Shown here: positions 16,580-26,100 of the stretch, in pieces
How the letters are laid out: each line of letters opens with the position of its first letter
Numbering within the stretch: position 1 is the stretch's first letter
Assembly: GCF_015210005.1 (NCBI RefSeq)
Contig: NZ_MU158698.1
Span: 496,001-560,000, forward strand
DNA length: 64,000 nucleotides
Reading direction: 5' to 3'
From: Sphingobacterium hungaricum
Lineage (GTDB): Bacteria; Bacteroidota; Bacteroidia; Sphingobacteriales; Sphingobacteriaceae
Notes under the pieces: generated by a model
What the model was told of the DNA's origin: nothing
The model's input: the letters and a program-made list of their open reading frames with translations, nothing else
Databases searched by the model: none
Program-made: the position numbers and the translations under genes

Positions 16580-16899
16580 TTTGCTGAATCCTTTCTGACT
16601 TTGTCATTTACTTCAATTGCTATGTTTTTAATCTCGTCTACTCCCTGCTTGATTGGCGAGATTTGTTTTTTAACTTCTCCAGGAACTTGCGCTCTGATTT
16701 CGTCTTGTATCTGCTTGTTCAAATCGTTAGTAATGCCTATATTTTCATTTTTCGCTCCGATAAAAAGCCAAATGAAAGTGATATTGGTAACCGTCAAGAA
16801 CGTACATAGGAACGCTAAGGGATTATCCTTAATCCATTGAAATATCTTTCCGCTATCATTAACCCGTTTACCTATGAAGTCTTCCTTATTCTCGCTCAT
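16576..16899 (-). CDS. Holin-like single-TM protein
   Basis: 107 residues with one transmembrane helix (PLAFLCTFLTVTNITFIWLFIG, about residues 27-48) and a C-terminal coiled-coil tail (PGEVKKQISPIKQGVDEIKNIAIEV region). It lies 6 bases after the amidase and is coupled to the small exported protein. One-helix holins or pinholins and antiholins have this shape, so a holin role fits, but other membrane proteins cannot be excluded. Confidence 0.55.
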   Translation of the reverse strand: MSENKEDFIGKRVNDSGKIFQWIKDNPLAFLCTFLTVTNITFIWLFIGAKNENIGITNDLNKQIQDEIRAQVPGEVKKQISPIKQGVDEIKNIAIEVNDKVRKDSAK

Positions 16900-16905
16900 T
16901 TCCCC

Positions 16906-17379
16906 TTACTTTACTAATTCTTTAAATTCTGCCATCGGAAAATGCTTTCCTGGATCTATCTTTCTGCTCGGTGCAATTTCGTCGTGCCCTAATATCTCTT
17001 TGATTGGATAAGCGCAGATAAGAGCCATGCAGACTATCTTAGCAACTTCCAACTGCTTTGCTGTGTATTCTTGCTTTCCATCGTTTTGAAGTTCAATACC
17101 TATGCTATAGCTATTTAAACCGCTTAACCCTTTCCAGCTTGATACTCCTGCGTGCCAGCATTTAACATTGAATGGTGCAAGCTGTGTCACGACTGCATCA
17201 CGGCTGATATGTAGGTGGGCTGATACTTGGCTCTTAGGATTGGTCATCCAATTTATTGCACTTGTAGCGTTACTCGCTGCGTCATAGTGCATGACGATGT
17301 ATATCGGATTAATCTTTCCGCTTACATTCGGAGTAGCCTTATAAGCCACTCCGTTTAGTTTGTTGTTTTCTACTTTCAT
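16906..17379 (-). CDS. Endolysin, N-acetylmuramoyl-L-alanine amidase
   Basis: Amidase_2 (PGRP-like) fold: first zinc His in YIVMHYDA, HISRDAVV and the KCWHAG His, SIGIELQNDG with the catalytic acid region, and the last zinc ligand area GHDEIAPSRKIDPG. It cleaves the bond between muramic acid and L-Ala in peptidoglycan. The 157-residue protein has no signal peptide or cell-wall binding domain, so release depends on a holin. First gene of the lysis cassette. Confidence 0.9.
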   Translation of the reverse strand: MKVENNKLNGVAYKATPNVSGKINPIYIVMHYDAASNATSAINWMTNPKSQVSAHLHISRDAVVTQLAPFNVKCWHAGVSSWKGLSGLNSYSIGIELQNDGKQEYTAKQLEVAKIVCMALICAYPIKEILGHDEIAPSRKIDPGKHFPMAEFKELVK

Positions 17380-17488
17380 AACTATTTGATTAATTCGACT
17401 AAATATCCTGTCTGTTTTCGTCTACATATATGGTTAAATAAATTATTTGACAGAAAAAATTAATTATCTTACGATTAAATTATAACCA

Positions 17489-17665
17489 ATGGCAAACTCT
17501 TCTAAATGTCCTAATGCTTCATGCGATTCAACCGAGTTTGAATCGGTTGTTGGCACTCCTAATAATTCATCAATTAAACTTCTTTTTATTCGCTGTAACT
17601 CTTGTGGCACTGTTGTCGGTGTTGTCGATTCTCAATATTATATTGACGCATCTGAAAACATCTAA
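17489..17665 (+). CDS. Small zinc-ribbon protein, 58 aa
   Basis: Two Cys pairs, CPNASC and CNSC, about 24 residues apart form a likely zinc ribbon. The frame runs from ATG 17489 to TAA and overlaps the 3' end of the convergent tail-fibre gene by 4 bases. It stands alone, rightward, between the lysis and tail modules. Small zinc-ribbon proteins of this kind are common but unassigned in Bacteroidota genomes. Confidence 0.6.
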   Translation: MANSSKCPNASCDSTEFESVVGTPNNSSIKLLFIRCNSCGTVVGVVDSQYYIDASENI

Positions 17666-19839
17666 TATTTAATTTCATTAAAAATAAACGTTGACGAATA
17701 GCGTGCGATAAGTTGCTGACCTGCTGAATTAGGATGTAATCCGTCAGGCAAATATGTAGCTCCGTTTTCCTTTGAAATTCCGCTGTTCTGAAACAGGTTA
17801 ATACATTTACATGCGAATTGCTCACTTGATTGTTTAACTATCTGCACATATTCGTAAAGATTGGCTCGTGTACCGTCGATACGCTGTATAGGAGTTGCCA
17901 AAATAATTTCAGCATCAGGAAAATGTTTTTTCAAAACAGAAACCGCCCACTTAATCGCGCCCCACATTGTTTTCTTATCTACCGCCGTGTATGCAACTTC
18001 ATCGACAGCAGTTAAGCTACCTTTAGGAAGCGTGTTTCCTGCATCATTTGTTCCACAATGAACTACAATCACTTTAACCGCAGATTTTACGAGCGTTGCC
18101 AAACCATTGACAGGATAAGCGAATCCACCTCCAAAAACATCAGACGAGCTAGTTTCGGGCACAACAGTATTTGTTGGCGTGACGCGTCTTAACAGTCGGT
18201 AGACTTGATTCATAATCCTGTTAGCTCCAGATTCGGTAGGCGCATCGCTAAAGTCTATCTTTGTGTTTACGTCATTCGTCCACCTACATCCATCATAACC
18301 AACATTTACGACGGTCATTCCTAAATTGGTAGCTACGATTGTGGGATATCCACCAGCGACAATACTATCACCTAAATAAACAAGTGTTTTTCCAGCTAAA
18401 TATTGAGAGAATGAAGCGTTCTCGTCCTTAGCAAAACCATAACCTCCGATTTTAGTAATCAATAATTCAAATGGTACAACCTCCGATACCTCAGTGAACG
18501 AAAGAACTACTTTAGTCAAGTCTTCGCTTGGGTCGCCAGCATTTGCTTTTCTATGGACTGTTGCACGCAGGTAAACGGCTGTTGCTGGAATGTTTGCACT
18601 CCCTCGCAATTGCCCAGCGGAGAATAAAGATGCTGAACCATTAACAACATAATTTGAATCATAAAATACGACAGTTCCACCGCCTAACGAGGTAACGGAT
18701 TTTAACAGATGGATTTTTGCTTGACCTTTACAATAGATATAATCGGATGTTATGCCATTTGCATTTAAACTTAAATTTCCTGTATTAGGATCACCTACAT
18801 TATACCCATTTAAGTATCCAATCCAATAGCGCCCAGGATTAGGATTAAATTTATTTAAGCCTGGAGTTAAAGAATATCCCACGGGGTCAATACCCCCTTT
18901 TAGTTCTTTGGCATAAACTATTGGGTTGTCTGATAAGCCTAGAATATCAGTAAATCTGATAATAACTTTCGATAAATCAACCGCTTCGCCTGCTTGGCTA
19001 CGTATAGTTGCCTGTACTTTTGTTGCTCCTGCTGGAATATCACGCCAACCGCCCGATGCGCCTGCATTTTTTAGCGACAGCGTTGACAAACGGACATCGG
19101 AAGCATCATAGTAGTTAGCATATAATGGTTGAGTATTTGCAATTTGAGTGTCAAACCACAACCGAGTAACTCCAGCAGGAATATTAATTTTTTGTGTGAT
19201 AATTCCGTTTGCATTATCGGTTATTGTGCCATTAGAAGTAATATATTTCGCTCTTATAAACGAACTTTCATCTTTGTAATTGAAAGAATTCGTAGAAGGT
19301 ATCGAGGCTGTGGATTCGACACCGCCACCACCTTCAAAAACCGTATCGAATTTCTCTGGATTGGTTGTTGGTGATTGTCCGATAGTAGCTGTTTGCCCTG
19401 ACTTAACCTCGTAAATTACTCCCTCGAAAAAGATTTGACTGCCTGTAGGATATCCGCCAACTTTTGCTGGGTTGAAGTTTTCGATTGTTTTTCCGTTAGC
19501 TCCATTAGTGCCTTGTGGCAAATCCCACTGCATATCTATGCTCCAAACCCCGTCTTTCGCCCATAGAATCCCCATGTCTTTAGTTACGGTTAAATTGCCG
19601 TTGTAAGTACCTTTCAATACTTGCATCTTCCTTTCTTGATCCGATGGAATTACAGGAAGCGCAGAACCTGGAGGAACGGATTTCATGTCTATCCCCGTGA
19701 TATTTAGGTAACTTTTAAGCTCTTGCGCTGTCACGTTTTTAGGCTCACTCCACCCCTCTTTCCATATTGTGAATTTCTCGCTTCCATCCAATATAGGTAG
19801 CGTTTCAAACTCGCTAAATTTTACTTTTTCGTCTGCCAT
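17662..19839 (-). CDS. Tail fibre or appendage with GDSL/SGNH esterase domain
   Basis: ATG 19839 (MADEKVKFSEF) is chosen because the 33 upstream bases in frame only overlap the tail-tip stop region. The N-terminal part looks like virion attachment (DGSEKFTIWKEG), followed by two related beta domains (each with a W or Y..RATV/QATIRSQAG pattern). The last 250 residues form a GDSL hydrolase: YLGDSIVAG with the nucleophile Ser, HCGTNDAG block III and the catalytic DGLHPN block V. Such domains deacetylate capsular or cell-surface polysaccharide during adsorption. Confidence 0.82.
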   Translation of the reverse strand: MADEKVKFSEFETLPILDGSEKFTIWKEGWSEPKNVTAQELKSYLNITGIDMKSVPPGSALPVIPSDQERKMQVLKGTYNGNLTVTKDMGILWAKDGVWSIDMQWDLPQGTNGANGKTIENFNPAKVGGYPTGSQIFFEGVIYEVKSGQTATIGQSPTTNPEKFDTVFEGGGGVESTASIPSTNSFNYKDESSFIRAKYITSNGTITDNANGIITQKINIPAGVTRLWFDTQIANTQPLYANYYDASDVRLSTLSLKNAGASGGWRDIPAGATKVQATIRSQAGEAVDLSKVIIRFTDILGLSDNPIVYAKELKGGIDPVGYSLTPGLNKFNPNPGRYWIGYLNGYNVGDPNTGNLSLNANGITSDYIYCKGQAKIHLLKSVTSLGGGTVVFYDSNYVVNGSASLFSAGQLRGSANIPATAVYLRATVHRKANAGDPSEDLTKVVLSFTEVSEVVPFELLITKIGGYGFAKDENASFSQYLAGKTLVYLGDSIVAGGYPTIVATNLGMTVVNVGYDGCRWTNDVNTKIDFSDAPTESGANRIMNQVYRLLRRVTPTNTVVPETSSSDVFGGGFAYPVNGLATLVKSAVKVIVVHCGTNDAGNTLPKGSLTAVDEVAYTAVDKKTMWGAIKWAVSVLKKHFPDAEIILATPIQRIDGTRANLYEYVQIVKQSSEQFACKCINLFQNSGISKENGATYLPDGLHPNSAGQQLIARYSSTFIFNEIKY

Positions 19840-19856
19840 TTTGTTTTTCTTAAATA

Positions 19857-22598
19857 TTATCCCTCTATCCACTCACTTCCAGAGTATCGATATGTTCTGA
19901 TTAATCCGACTATTAATGTTGTTGAACTCACCGATGTGTTAGTTCCTAGTGTGTATATGTTACTTCCATTTCCATACACCGTAATTGTTCCGGATGTAGC
20001 GTTTTTTACGATCACCTCGCGTCCAATCTCGACTGCGACATTTGGCAAATTAACATTGCTATTATCGCCAGCTTTGATTAGTAGATAGTCATTAGCGGTC
20101 ATTATTGTATCTGCATTTGCATCGTGAATTCTTGATGCGTTGTACACCGCTCCTAAATTTTTAAGTGATGATGTCATTGCACCGTATTGCCCCCACGCAC
20201 GTTGAAGCTGTGCTATTACTTGCGAAGTCAAATCTTGTCTTCTTATGCCGAATATTCCTGCTCGAACGTTTGGATATAATATTGGTCTGGTTGCAGGTCG
20301 TTCTTCTGAAGTTTCTCCAACGATGCTAGCGGAGAAGTCAAGACCTGAAGAACCTGGCAAAAAGCTCATGCCTGAATTTCTACTAAGCACTCCTAAGTCG
20401 CTTAATATAATTCCGCTTGATGGACTTGTAGTTCCAGACCCTGGATCTACAACTTCTGATCTAAGATTAGTGGCATCAATAACAAAACCACCTATTTTAC
20501 CTTTAGTAGCTGACATCGAACCATCATTCAAAACCCTGAATGGTGCTGTACTTCTGTTTTCTCCCGTTTGCCCTGCCCAGAACCTAATCGATTGATTTCC
20601 GTTTTCAGAAAGTCCGCTAATACCTGAATTAGTAAACCCTTCCGACCCCACCTCAATCAATTGAGCAAATAACCTCTGCACATTAATCATGTAGGCTGTA
20701 ATCACATCTGTTTCGATTAAACCACCAGATATTAACGTGAATAATTTCGTTGGCGTAAACTCGCGGATGCCATCTATAACGCTTGAAAGAATCCCTAAAT
20801 TGAAATGCCAAAATCCTGCTTCAGCATCAACCGAAATCTGATTTTCTGATAGTACCCATTCGCCAATCAATCCAGTTCGACTACATTTAGCGGATAGGTA
20901 ATAGGTAACCAAAGGGTCAAGTCCGCTTGCAGAAAACGCGGTCAGATTCCAAATTGAACCTATCCCATCGATCTCATATTTGCGATGTATCAATCTGCCA
21001 GCGGTCAGGGTTAATGTATTCGGGTCACCGCCTACATTGATATCCATTTCCACGCCATCCAAATCAAAGTACATGGATTCATTACCGAATAAACCAGCAA
21101 TTCCGCGAACCATTGCAGTTTCTAAATTGCCGTCAGGGTCAAATACTTTTTGCTCAAATTCTTTTAGTGCCTGCACACGCGTGCGGTCACGCTCCCATGA
21201 TTGCTTAGTTGTTTGAGTTATGACTTTTTTGTTTTCCTTGATATCTTTCTCAATCTTTTGGAAGAAAGTATAAGTCACATCGTTTCCAACTTCGGCGATG
21301 AACTCCATTCCAGGAATTAGGATATCTGGGAATAGTGCCGAGTAGCTAACGGAAGTCACGCGCAAATTATCGTACAAACCAATTTGAGGATGGCTAACTT
21401 GAATAATATCGCCTTCGTCTGGAGTAATTGCTTTGCGCTTTAAATCCAGAATATCAATATCTAAATCGTAAGCTACGCGAGGCGCTTTGTTGTCGTTCAG
21501 GTATTGTAAGCGTAAGTCCGCTATCTCTTCAAGCGCGTTCTCTTTGTATGATTCTGGCATTCTAATACCGACTAACGTATAACTATCCCCAACTTCGGCG
21601 GAATAATTTTCTTTTGGAATAAGATCGCCTTTTTCAGACTTGTTAGCCTTATAGCGTAATGTCTTGTTTGAATCATTATAAGACGTTATTTCAAACTCCT
21701 GACCATTAAGGTCGCCTGATTTGAATACGATTTTAGGCTGGCCTCCGTCGATGAAGTAATCGCTAAGGTTAAAGTCTATCGTTGAATCGGATAACGTATA
21801 ATTCTCTTCATTAATCTGCCCTACTGCTGTTGCTGTTGATGTACGCTGTGGAAATATAGTTTCATCTGATACCACGCCCTCACGAACACCATATAATGCA
21901 ATGGCTTCTGCATCATCCAAATAGCCTTCTAAGGTTAAATTCTTGTAAGGATAGGATTGTGGCAGGTTTTGAGTTCCCCCAAACGCATACGCACGAGTAA
22001 CTATTTTCTTATTATCTAATTGCTGAAGACTTAAGGAGTATAACCCATTGTCTTTACCAATTGACAACGAAATATCACGAGCAATTCCAGCGGTTTTAAC
22101 GACGCTAATCACTTTACCCCTTACGCTCCATTCACATCCAAATAGTTGCGCAATATCATTTAAGGCATTCCAATAGTACACTTTATCAAATGATAACGGT
22201 AACGGCTCAACCACTTCAAATTCGCCCATTGTCCAGCCAGAATCATCTGTGTTAAGGCTATCTAAGAACATTAATAGGTATTCCTCGATGGTACCGAAAT
22301 AATCAAATGATAGTGCGCCTTCGTCTTTAATTATCCAGCGTTCTAGGTCGTGTCTGTGACCTTGAAACGTGATTGTGTACTCATTGTGAGAATCCAGAAT
22401 ATTTCTTGGCGAGGTCGCGTTAATAGTCATGACCTCGCCCTTATAGGTCAAAGTATCACCGATGGATAAATCAAGGTCGTAGGTAGAGTAAAAGGTAAAT
22501 ACAAGCTCATGCACACCCATTAATTCACGGGTGAATACTCCGTTTTGGAGTGGTAATGTTATCGTGGGATTTGCGCCCCTGTAAACCTGTATATTCAT
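19857..22598 (-). CDS. Tail tip / minor tail protein
   Basis: A 913-residue protein directly after the distal tail protein, the usual place of the tail-tip hub. The N-terminal 400 residues have the beta-domain pattern of phage tail-associated proteins (TLTYKGEVMTINATSPRN, ITFQGHRHDLERW, W..RGKVISVV). The centre has a helical segment (ITQTTKQSWERDRTRVQALKE) and the C-terminal half resembles fibre-like beta repeats (TKGKIGGFVIDATNLRSE). No peptidase active site is evident. It overlaps the open region upstream of the tail-fibre start. Confidence 0.8.
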   Translation of the reverse strand: MNIQVYRGANPTITLPLQNGVFTRELMGVHELVFTFYSTYDLDLSIGDTLTYKGEVMTINATSPRNILDSHNEYTITFQGHRHDLERWIIKDEGALSFDYFGTIEEYLLMFLDSLNTDDSGWTMGEFEVVEPLPLSFDKVYYWNALNDIAQLFGCEWSVRGKVISVVKTAGIARDISLSIGKDNGLYSLSLQQLDNKKIVTRAYAFGGTQNLPQSYPYKNLTLEGYLDDAEAIALYGVREGVVSDETIFPQRTSTATAVGQINEENYTLSDSTIDFNLSDYFIDGGQPKIVFKSGDLNGQEFEITSYNDSNKTLRYKANKSEKGDLIPKENYSAEVGDSYTLVGIRMPESYKENALEEIADLRLQYLNDNKAPRVAYDLDIDILDLKRKAITPDEGDIIQVSHPQIGLYDNLRVTSVSYSALFPDILIPGMEFIAEVGNDVTYTFFQKIEKDIKENKKVITQTTKQSWERDRTRVQALKEFEQKVFDPDGNLETAMVRGIAGLFGNESMYFDLDGVEMDINVGGDPNTLTLTAGRLIHRKYEIDGIGSIWNLTAFSASGLDPLVTYYLSAKCSRTGLIGEWVLSENQISVDAEAGFWHFNLGILSSVIDGIREFTPTKLFTLISGGLIETDVITAYMINVQRLFAQLIEVGSEGFTNSGISGLSENGNQSIRFWAGQTGENRSTAPFRVLNDGSMSATKGKIGGFVIDATNLRSEVVDPGSGTTSPSSGIILSDLGVLSRNSGMSFLPGSSGLDFSASIVGETSEERPATRPILYPNVRAGIFGIRRQDLTSQVIAQLQRAWGQYGAMTSSLKNLGAVYNASRIHDANADTIMTANDYLLIKAGDNSNVNLPNVAVEIGREVIVKNATSGTITVYGNGSNIYTLGTNTSVSSTTLIVGLIRTYRYSGSEWIEG

Positions 22599-22607
22599 TA
22601 ATTCCAG

Positions 22608-23123
22608 TTAGTATTGCACTCGTTTAATTGTGACCCAGATGTTATCACCTGATTCAGTCGTTATTTCCGCTCCGCCTTCAGCTATCCAAATCGCATCGAC
22701 ATTGGTAGGCTGAAAGTTATTTTCGAGATTTAGCGCGAACTCGCAATATTGTTTGCCGTTAGTTGTCGCTATCGGTGTTAAATTGCGAAATGACGGGCTG
22801 TCTAAATAGCGTAAGTGATATTCACGACCGAACAACTTCACGCCAAAAGTAAACCCTGATGGAGCGGATAGTATCTGAATAATCGCTGAACGTTTGCTAA
22901 GTAAATCCTCAACACTATCCGCTACTAAATAGCAGGTTGGCGAGTAAGTTATTGCCTCGTAAACTGTCGGGGAAGTCGTATCGTAATCCTTACCATTCTC
23001 CGTTGCCCATTCATTAAAAAATCTCGGTTTAGGCTTCGGAAGCTTCAACAACTCGCTAAACAGCGAACCTCTTTTGAAGTACAATCCTAATTCTTCTGTA
23101 TTTTCTGCGTTTATATCAAACAT
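22608..23123 (-). CDS. Distal tail protein-like
   Basis: 171 residues between the tape measure and tail-tip genes, the standard place of a Dit-like protein. The fold pattern is all-beta with FGVKLFGREYHLRYLDSP and CEFALNLENNF. Length is short for two-domain Dit proteins and fits the core N-terminal ring domain. The call is mainly from synteny. Confidence 0.65.
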   Translation of the reverse strand: MFDINAENTEELGLYFKRGSLFSELLKLPKPKPRFFNEWATENGKDYDTTSPTVYEAITYSPTCYLVADSVEDLLSKRSAIIQILSAPSGFTFGVKLFGREYHLRYLDSPSFRNLTPIATTNGKQYCEFALNLENNFQPTNVDAIWIAEGGAEITTESGDNIWVTIKRVQY

Positions 23124-23138
23124 TCCTAGACCTATAGA

Positions 23139-26100
23139 TTAATTGCCGTATTTTTTGCTGACTGCTTTGTTGATGCCTTTTAATTCCGTCACGCTCGCTT
23201 CGTTACTTGTTGCAATTCTGTCCGTGTTACTTACTATATCAAAAGTGTTTAAGGCTATTTTCATAGCTTCTTGAGCTGTGTTGAAAGTATTCTGTTGTAT
23301 TGCATTGAGTGACGCCAATCTAGCATTAGCATTTTGAACCAATTGTGATAAACTATCGTTCTGACGTTTATTGATGTCATAAGTAGCTCGGAAAAGGCCT
23401 AATAATTCTGTTCCAGTCTGCTCTGTAATGCGCTCTATTCCTGAAGATGATAGTTGAGATGAGTTGTCTTTATTTGCGAAATCGATTCCCGTTGCTTTCT
23501 TCAATTCTTCCCAGTCTTTTTGCGCACCGTCCATCAATGAAGAGTACATTTCCCGAAGCTTATCGATTTCCGTTTGGTCTAATCCATCCTCGCTGTATTG
23601 TGCAAAAAGCTCATACCACGGTTGCATCTGTTTTTCAATGCTGTCACGTGAGAATGCTTTAAGGATCGCTTGTTGCATCTGTTTTTCGAAGAAGTCAGTA
23701 AAATCTTCAACACTAGTTTTGCCCTGCTCAAACATTGAAACAATGCCCAGAGTTAAGCTTGAGAAAGAAACCCCTGTAAGCTCCTCGCGCATTTGGTTGA
23801 GGGCATCTTTCCAAAGCTCATACTGCTCTATGATGTTTTGAACTTGATTAGCAGTGACTTCATCAAATTGACCTTGATCGATTAGTTTTTTAAGGTTGAT
23901 GATTTCCTCTTCCGTAATATCCTGTATAGATTTCCATTGAAATGTGTAGGCTTTCAAAGTGCCGTTTTTTGATGCATTTATAGCATCTTCCAGCCAAGCA
24001 ATTTCTAATGAATAATCCTTAGCAAAAGGATTCCATCTGTTTTTTCTTTGCTTCTTTCTCCATTCTTCTAATTGGCGCTCAGCATCTTCAATTGATTTAT
24101 AACCTCGTAAAGTTTCAGCCAAAGCATCGTTTTGGCGATTCCCGCTATTTGTAAGTATAGCTTTGTCACCAAGTGATTTTATGCTTTCGTTAACCGAATT
24201 GTAAGAGTTTCTTACTACGTCAGCATATTTAGTAACTCGTTCGGCGCCATATATATCCTTTATGATTTCTAATTGATACTCTAATGCTCTGGTTATAGAA
24301 TCAATTTGCTTAATCTGGATATTATTTTGGTATTCTAAATTTTCTTTCTCTTTTTGAATTTTACGATCAATAGAATTTTCCATTGCTTCAACGATTCCGC
24401 CAACCATTGAGAAAACCGCCCCGACGATTCCGCCAATTCCTCCGGCAGATGACATTCCTTTACCAACACTTCCTAAAGTATCCCCAATTGATTTAGCCAA
24501 CTGCCCGACCTGACTAACCATCGACCCAATAGTCTTTAAGCTGTTGCTCATTGATCCGTCGAATTTAGTAGCCATATCAACGAGCGACCCAAAACCCTGA
24601 ACCAAACTTTCGACAGCCTCATAATTACCTGCTTCAGCATCAGTGATGCCCTTGTCGAAAAAATCCCCGAACAACTTTTTTAGATTAGATTTTTCTTCTT
24701 TGGTTGCCTTCTCCATACCATCGATCATTTTCATAATCGATTCTTTACCATTTTTGAAAGCAGACGCTAAAAGCCATTGTGAGGAATCGTCAATTTCTTC
24801 AAGTACTTTTTGAAATTCTGGCGAACTTTCAACTAATGCTTGCAAATCCTCCTGCAATCCTTTTTTAAGGATTTCACGTTGTTCATCGCTAGCATATTCT
24901 CCTAAGTCGGTGAGCAAGTCGCTATAACGCTTACGTATACGCAATTCAGCCTGTGCAAATGTTTCGGTAGCTTTTAAAGCTTCGGCAAGTCGTTGCCTCC
25001 TATCTACTTCCTCCTGTTTAGCAATAGCGTCAAGCATTGCTTTTAAAGCTTTTGCTCTTTCTTCCTGCGCTTGCGTTAGACTACCGCTGGCTCCAGCAAA
25101 TCCGCCATCGCTTGCGGTTTGTTGGAGTGCAATAATGTCAAGATATTCCTTTTGCAAGCGCTCTTTGTAATCTTTGGCCAATTCCGCTTGCGCGCCAAAC
25201 ATTTCCTTAGCAGACTCAACCCCACTTTGTTTTACGTATGCGTTATACTCGTCATAAATAGCTTTTTGCGCATCAAGTGATGCAACCAATGCAACCGTTT
25301 CCTGCCTAGTAGTTGCCTCGCTAATCTCAAAACCTTCTGCTTGAGCCAATCCGCTAGAATTAACCTTCTGTCCTTTATTGCGACTATCACGGTTGAACTT
25401 TTCGATTTCCTCACGAATTTTAGCGTACTTATCGCGAATAGATTCGATTTCTTGTTGGTCACGTGAAATAGCGTTTCGGCTTGATTCAGCATTTAGTTGG
25501 TCAATCTTCAATTGCAATGAACGCTGGCGCTCAAATGCTTGCTCTTGTTGGCGTTGCAATGCTTCGGCTTCTCGCTTCGCTTTATCGGTTAATGTGGTAT
25601 CAGGTTCTACAATTCCTGTTGTAGGATTGACAACTGCTTTACCTCCGATTTTAGAGCGCATTTTAGCGAGTTTTTCCGAGCTATAAAGGAAATCATCACG
25701 TTTCTTTGCGTTCGTAGAATCAAGCTGATATTCTTTCTTTTTAAGTTCAAAAATTCCTTCTTGATTCTTAAGCATTCGCTCCTGATCGGTAACTGATGCT
25801 CTATAAAATTCACGCATTGCCTTATATGGCACAATGCTTTTATCGTTTTGGTTTTCGGTGTCCGAAGCAAGTTTATAGTATTCGCCTAACACGTCAGCTG
25901 TCGCGCGGTCGCCTCTATTGCCCGATAAACCGCCCCATCTAACAAAAAATTCTTTCCATGATGTAGAAGTAACGAGTTTTGTTACGCCTTCTAAAATATC
26001 AGCGAATGTTCCAATAATAGCAACAGAAGCTTTGCCAATTGCGCCCGAACCGTTCTCAACACTTAGAACTAGATTATCCCACGCAATTCCTATTCGCTGT

